Shown here one piece after another: positions 12,992-13,263 of a stretch of DNA of 13,263 bases. The notes under the pieces are model-generated. The model had not been told where the DNA came from. It did not search any database and worked only from the letters and a program-made list of their open reading frames with translations. This stretch comes from an uncultured Microbacterium sp. GTDB taxonomy: Bacteria; Actinomycetota; Actinomycetes; Actinomycetales; Microbacteriaceae. Location of the stretch: NCBI GenBank assembly GCA_947647645.1, contig CANSLE010000038.1, positions 1 to 13,263 of the forward strand, written 5' to 3'. The position numbers and the translations under genes are program-made. The number at the start of each line of letters is the position of its first letter. The first letter of the stretch is position 1.

Positions 12992-13263
12992 GTGGAGTCC
13001 CTCTCCGAGATCCAGACTGAGAACACCGAGAACGTCGAGGACGTCGAGAACACGGATGCCGTCGGCGACGCCGCCACCGACGTGGTCGACGCTCCCGCCG
13101 CCGAGGAGCCCGCCGCCGAGGAGCCCGCCGCCGAGGCGGTGCAGACCGAGGCCCCCGATGTGGAGGTGCCTTCGGATGCCGAGGCCCCCGCCGCCGCGAG
13201 TGCGGAGGCGCCGGTCGCTGAGAAGCCCGTCAAGGCGCCGCGCAAGCGGGCGCCGCGCCGCGC
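12992..13263 (+). CDS. rho: Transcription termination factor Rho, N-terminal part (runs off the window)
   Basis: The GTG at 12992 has AAGGAG (12981-12986) 5 bases upstream and opens a frame that continues past the window end. The 90 visible residues are all N-terminal extension: an acidic part rich in Glu, Asp, Ala and Pro (MESLSEIQTENTEN, then a repeated PAAEE unit), turning basic at the edge with EKPVKAPRKRAPRR. Such extensions precede the RNA-binding domain in actinobacterial Rho and are thought to add RNA contacts. No RNA-binding or ATPase motif is inside the window, so the identification rests on this composition and on the position directly after thrB, which is where rho lies in many actinobacteria. 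Another acidic-basic protein cannot be excluded. Confidence 0.78.
   Translation, partial: MESLSEIQTENTENVEDVENTDAVGDAATDVVDAPAAEEPAAEEPAAEAVQTEAPDVEVPSDAEAPAAASAEAPVAEKPVKAPRKRAPRR

Noticed and set aside
12976..13245. Minus-strand frame of Ser/Ala-rich protein opposite the rho start
   Set aside because: It is the shadow of the repetitive acidic Rho extension; no ribosome site, and the plus-strand frame has a good one.

Overview
The window is high-GC actinobacterial DNA, most likely from Microbacteriaceae and probably Microbacterium or a close relative. This rests on four things: GTG/ATG starts and GC-ending codons throughout, TANNNT-type -10 boxes, very frequent GGATGCCG octamers, and the gene order argS - DUF2993-type protein - lysA - hom - thrC - thrB - rho, which I know from Micrococcales. 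No database search was run. Genus and family calls come from reading the translations.

Left part (1-4030) is accessory. It opens with a mycothiol-type arsenate reductase (arsC), probably the last gene of an arsenic-resistance cluster whose start lies outside the window, followed by a classical SDR oxidoreductase. Facing them on the minus strand is a two-gene unit: a secreted 296-residue protein of unknown function, overlapped by 8 bases by a 66-residue protein with two membrane segments. A long hairpin separates the convergent units. Next comes a small degraded island. A complete tRNA-Arg(CCG) gene (3957-4029, minus) has its 3' part repeated at 2822-2883. Between the copies lie the 3' end of a phage-like gene and an SGNH hydrolase gene whose N-terminus and membrane anchor can be read only if several single-base indels are assumed.

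Right part (4188-13263) is core genome. A transglutaminase-like protein is followed by an intergenic region with two copies of an imperfect palindromic repeat. Then come argS, with a -10 box so close to its ATG that the mRNA is probably leaderless, and a membrane-anchored DUF2993/LmeA-like protein. After these is the aspartate-family amino-acid operon: lysA (last step to lysine), hom (homoserine branch point with ACT domain), thrC and thrB (last two steps to threonine). lysA/hom and thrC/thrB overlap as ATGA, so translation is probably coupled. lysA has its own -10 box overlapped and followed by two dyad symmetries. The window ends inside the N-terminal extension of rho. Its leader holds a possible 15-residue leader peptide, a C-rich unstructured stretch and two hairpins, an arrangement that would suit autoregulation by Rho.

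I found no complete new defence or biosynthetic system. The best leads are the rho leader, the overlapping secreted/two-TM gene pair, the palindromic repeats before argS, the GGATGCCG octamer, and the tRNA-Arg island with its indel-ridden SGNH gene.
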